Positions 62,979-64,000 of a stretch of 64,000 nucleotides of DNA are shown piece after piece. Position 1 is the stretch's first letter. Each line of letters begins with the position of its first letter. The stretch lies in assembly GCF_014898815.1 (NCBI RefSeq), contig NW_026515549.1, positions 1 through 64,000 of the forward strand, written 5' to 3'. The notes beneath the pieces are model-generated. The model was not told where the DNA came from. It did no database searches and was given only the letters and a program-made list of their open reading frames with translations. The DNA is from Panonychus citri (taxonomy: Eukaryota > Arthropoda > Arachnida > Trombidiformes > Tetranychidae). The position numbers were made by a program, and so were the translations under genes.

Positions 62979-64000
62979 ATGAGTACATTTCATGATGATG
63001 ATCATGAGTGTTCCTTTGATATCCTCAGAACAATATTATTAATCTATGCTTTCTTTTCATTTCGATTCCATGTTCTTAGTTTATGATAACAAGAACCATT
63101 AAATGTTATCATGAGAAAACAAACAAAATGAATTTTTAATGGGAACTTGTAACCGAGTATAAAAAACTTTGTACATGTTTGGTGATTTTTGCCACTTTGT
63201 TCATGTTTATTATCATCCATTGGGTAGAAGGAGAGATAATCAGCTACAATTAACGATTAACTTGATAGTTGAAAGTTAATTAATTATGAAAATGTTTCTA
63301 GCTCCATATTTTGTAATTATGATGGAGAATCATGAAAGTCTTTTGATTAAACATGAACAGTGGAAAAAGTTTCACTCAACATTTCAGCTAATTTACGTTA
63401 TAACCTCATGTTTCCTTTGACATGGGTTATTGGTTCACGAAAAAACGGCAATTCTATTCCGAAATTGGTATTATATCAAGTGATAATCTTATATTATCCT
63501 AATTGTTAAAATCATATCATTACAATGGATTCTTGTTGAAAATGATTCAAATTATTGTCATTTTTTGTTTCCCTGTTTCCCTCTTTTCGTCTGATTATCT
63601 ATTGTTAAAAATTTCCCAACTCGATGTTATTTATTTTAAAACCAATATTATAACGAGAAACATAATTGTAATGATAATGGAAACCAAATCAAATCAAATT
63701 ATCTTCAAATCCCAGATTGATTCCTCATTGTAAATCAAGATTCAATTGGAGCACCAATGCACTAATTTTCTGTGTAACTTCAATAGACAAACAGCCGATT
63801 TTGTACAGAATCGTAAGCGAAAAACTCAAAAGCAATTATGAAAATATGATAACAATCAAAGAAAAATGTTGATATCAAATTCCTTTTTTCCAAGAGGATA
63901 AAATTAATTCCAAGCTTTGCGTCGCCATCTTGCGGAACTTCAAGTGACTTTTTATTCCAATGGAGCGAAGGGAAACTCGACTGACCAGAAAGTCACCAGA
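62979..64000. other. A+T-rich end of window with a terminal less A+T-rich patch
   Basis: Bases 62,979-63,890 show nothing recognisable. From ~63,910 base composition shifts. On the minus strand CGCAAG-ATG-GCG-ACG (ATG at 63928) has a good start context but stops after 17 codons with no clear donor. It may be the edge of a gene or repeat lying beyond the window. Confidence 0.3.

Overview
The window is eukaryotic nuclear DNA from an arthropod: strongly A+T-rich, with spliced genes, GT-AG introns, Tc1 and LTR elements, MITE-like hairpins and many CT/GA and GAT/CAT simple repeats. The small introns (73-107 bases) of the compact genes, a doublesex-type gene and a CenG/AGAP Arf-GAP fit a chelicerate, most likely an acariform (spider-mite-like) mite. 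The species call is inference; no ribosomal or mitochondrial marker is present to fix it.

Bases 1-10,400 are accessory and transposon-rich. They hold the 3' end of a membrane protein gene, a small two-exon gene resembling a LOTUS/OST-HTH protein, and a minus-strand gene (signal-peptide exon, Gly/Asn/Asp repeat, AT-hook-like tail) split by an apparently complete Tc1 DD34E transposon. They also hold a decayed gag followed directly by a purine tract and one LTR, a 13-copy ~51-bp minisatellite, a 434-bp inverted-repeat element, and a small spliced gene cut by a stop. A second inverted-repeat element lies at 11.1-11.4 kb.

Bases 13,694-18,415 carry two well-supported genes in divergent orientation. 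One is a five-exon AGAP/CenG-type Arf GTPase-activating protein (PH, ArfGAP, ankyrin; minus strand). The other is a three-exon gene for an unrecognised 230-residue secreted protein (plus strand).

Bases ~21,000-57,100 are dominated by a doublesex-like sex-determination transcription factor on the plus strand. The DM zinc-binding domain is split over two exons. An 18.5-kb intron leads to an exon with an Asn/Thr-rich linker and a divergent DSX dimerisation domain, and a 13.9-kb intron leads to a 218-base terminal exon. All joins keep phase 1 and give 386 residues. Other phase-compatible candidate terminal exons (27,369 and 56,814) suggest alternative, possibly sex-specific, 3' splicing. The large introns hold long CT/GA tracts, GAT/CAT-rich DNA and little else that I can recognise.

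From ~57,100 to the end I see A+T-rich non-coding DNA with no supportable gene. A less A+T-rich patch at the very end may be the edge of another transcription unit or repeat.
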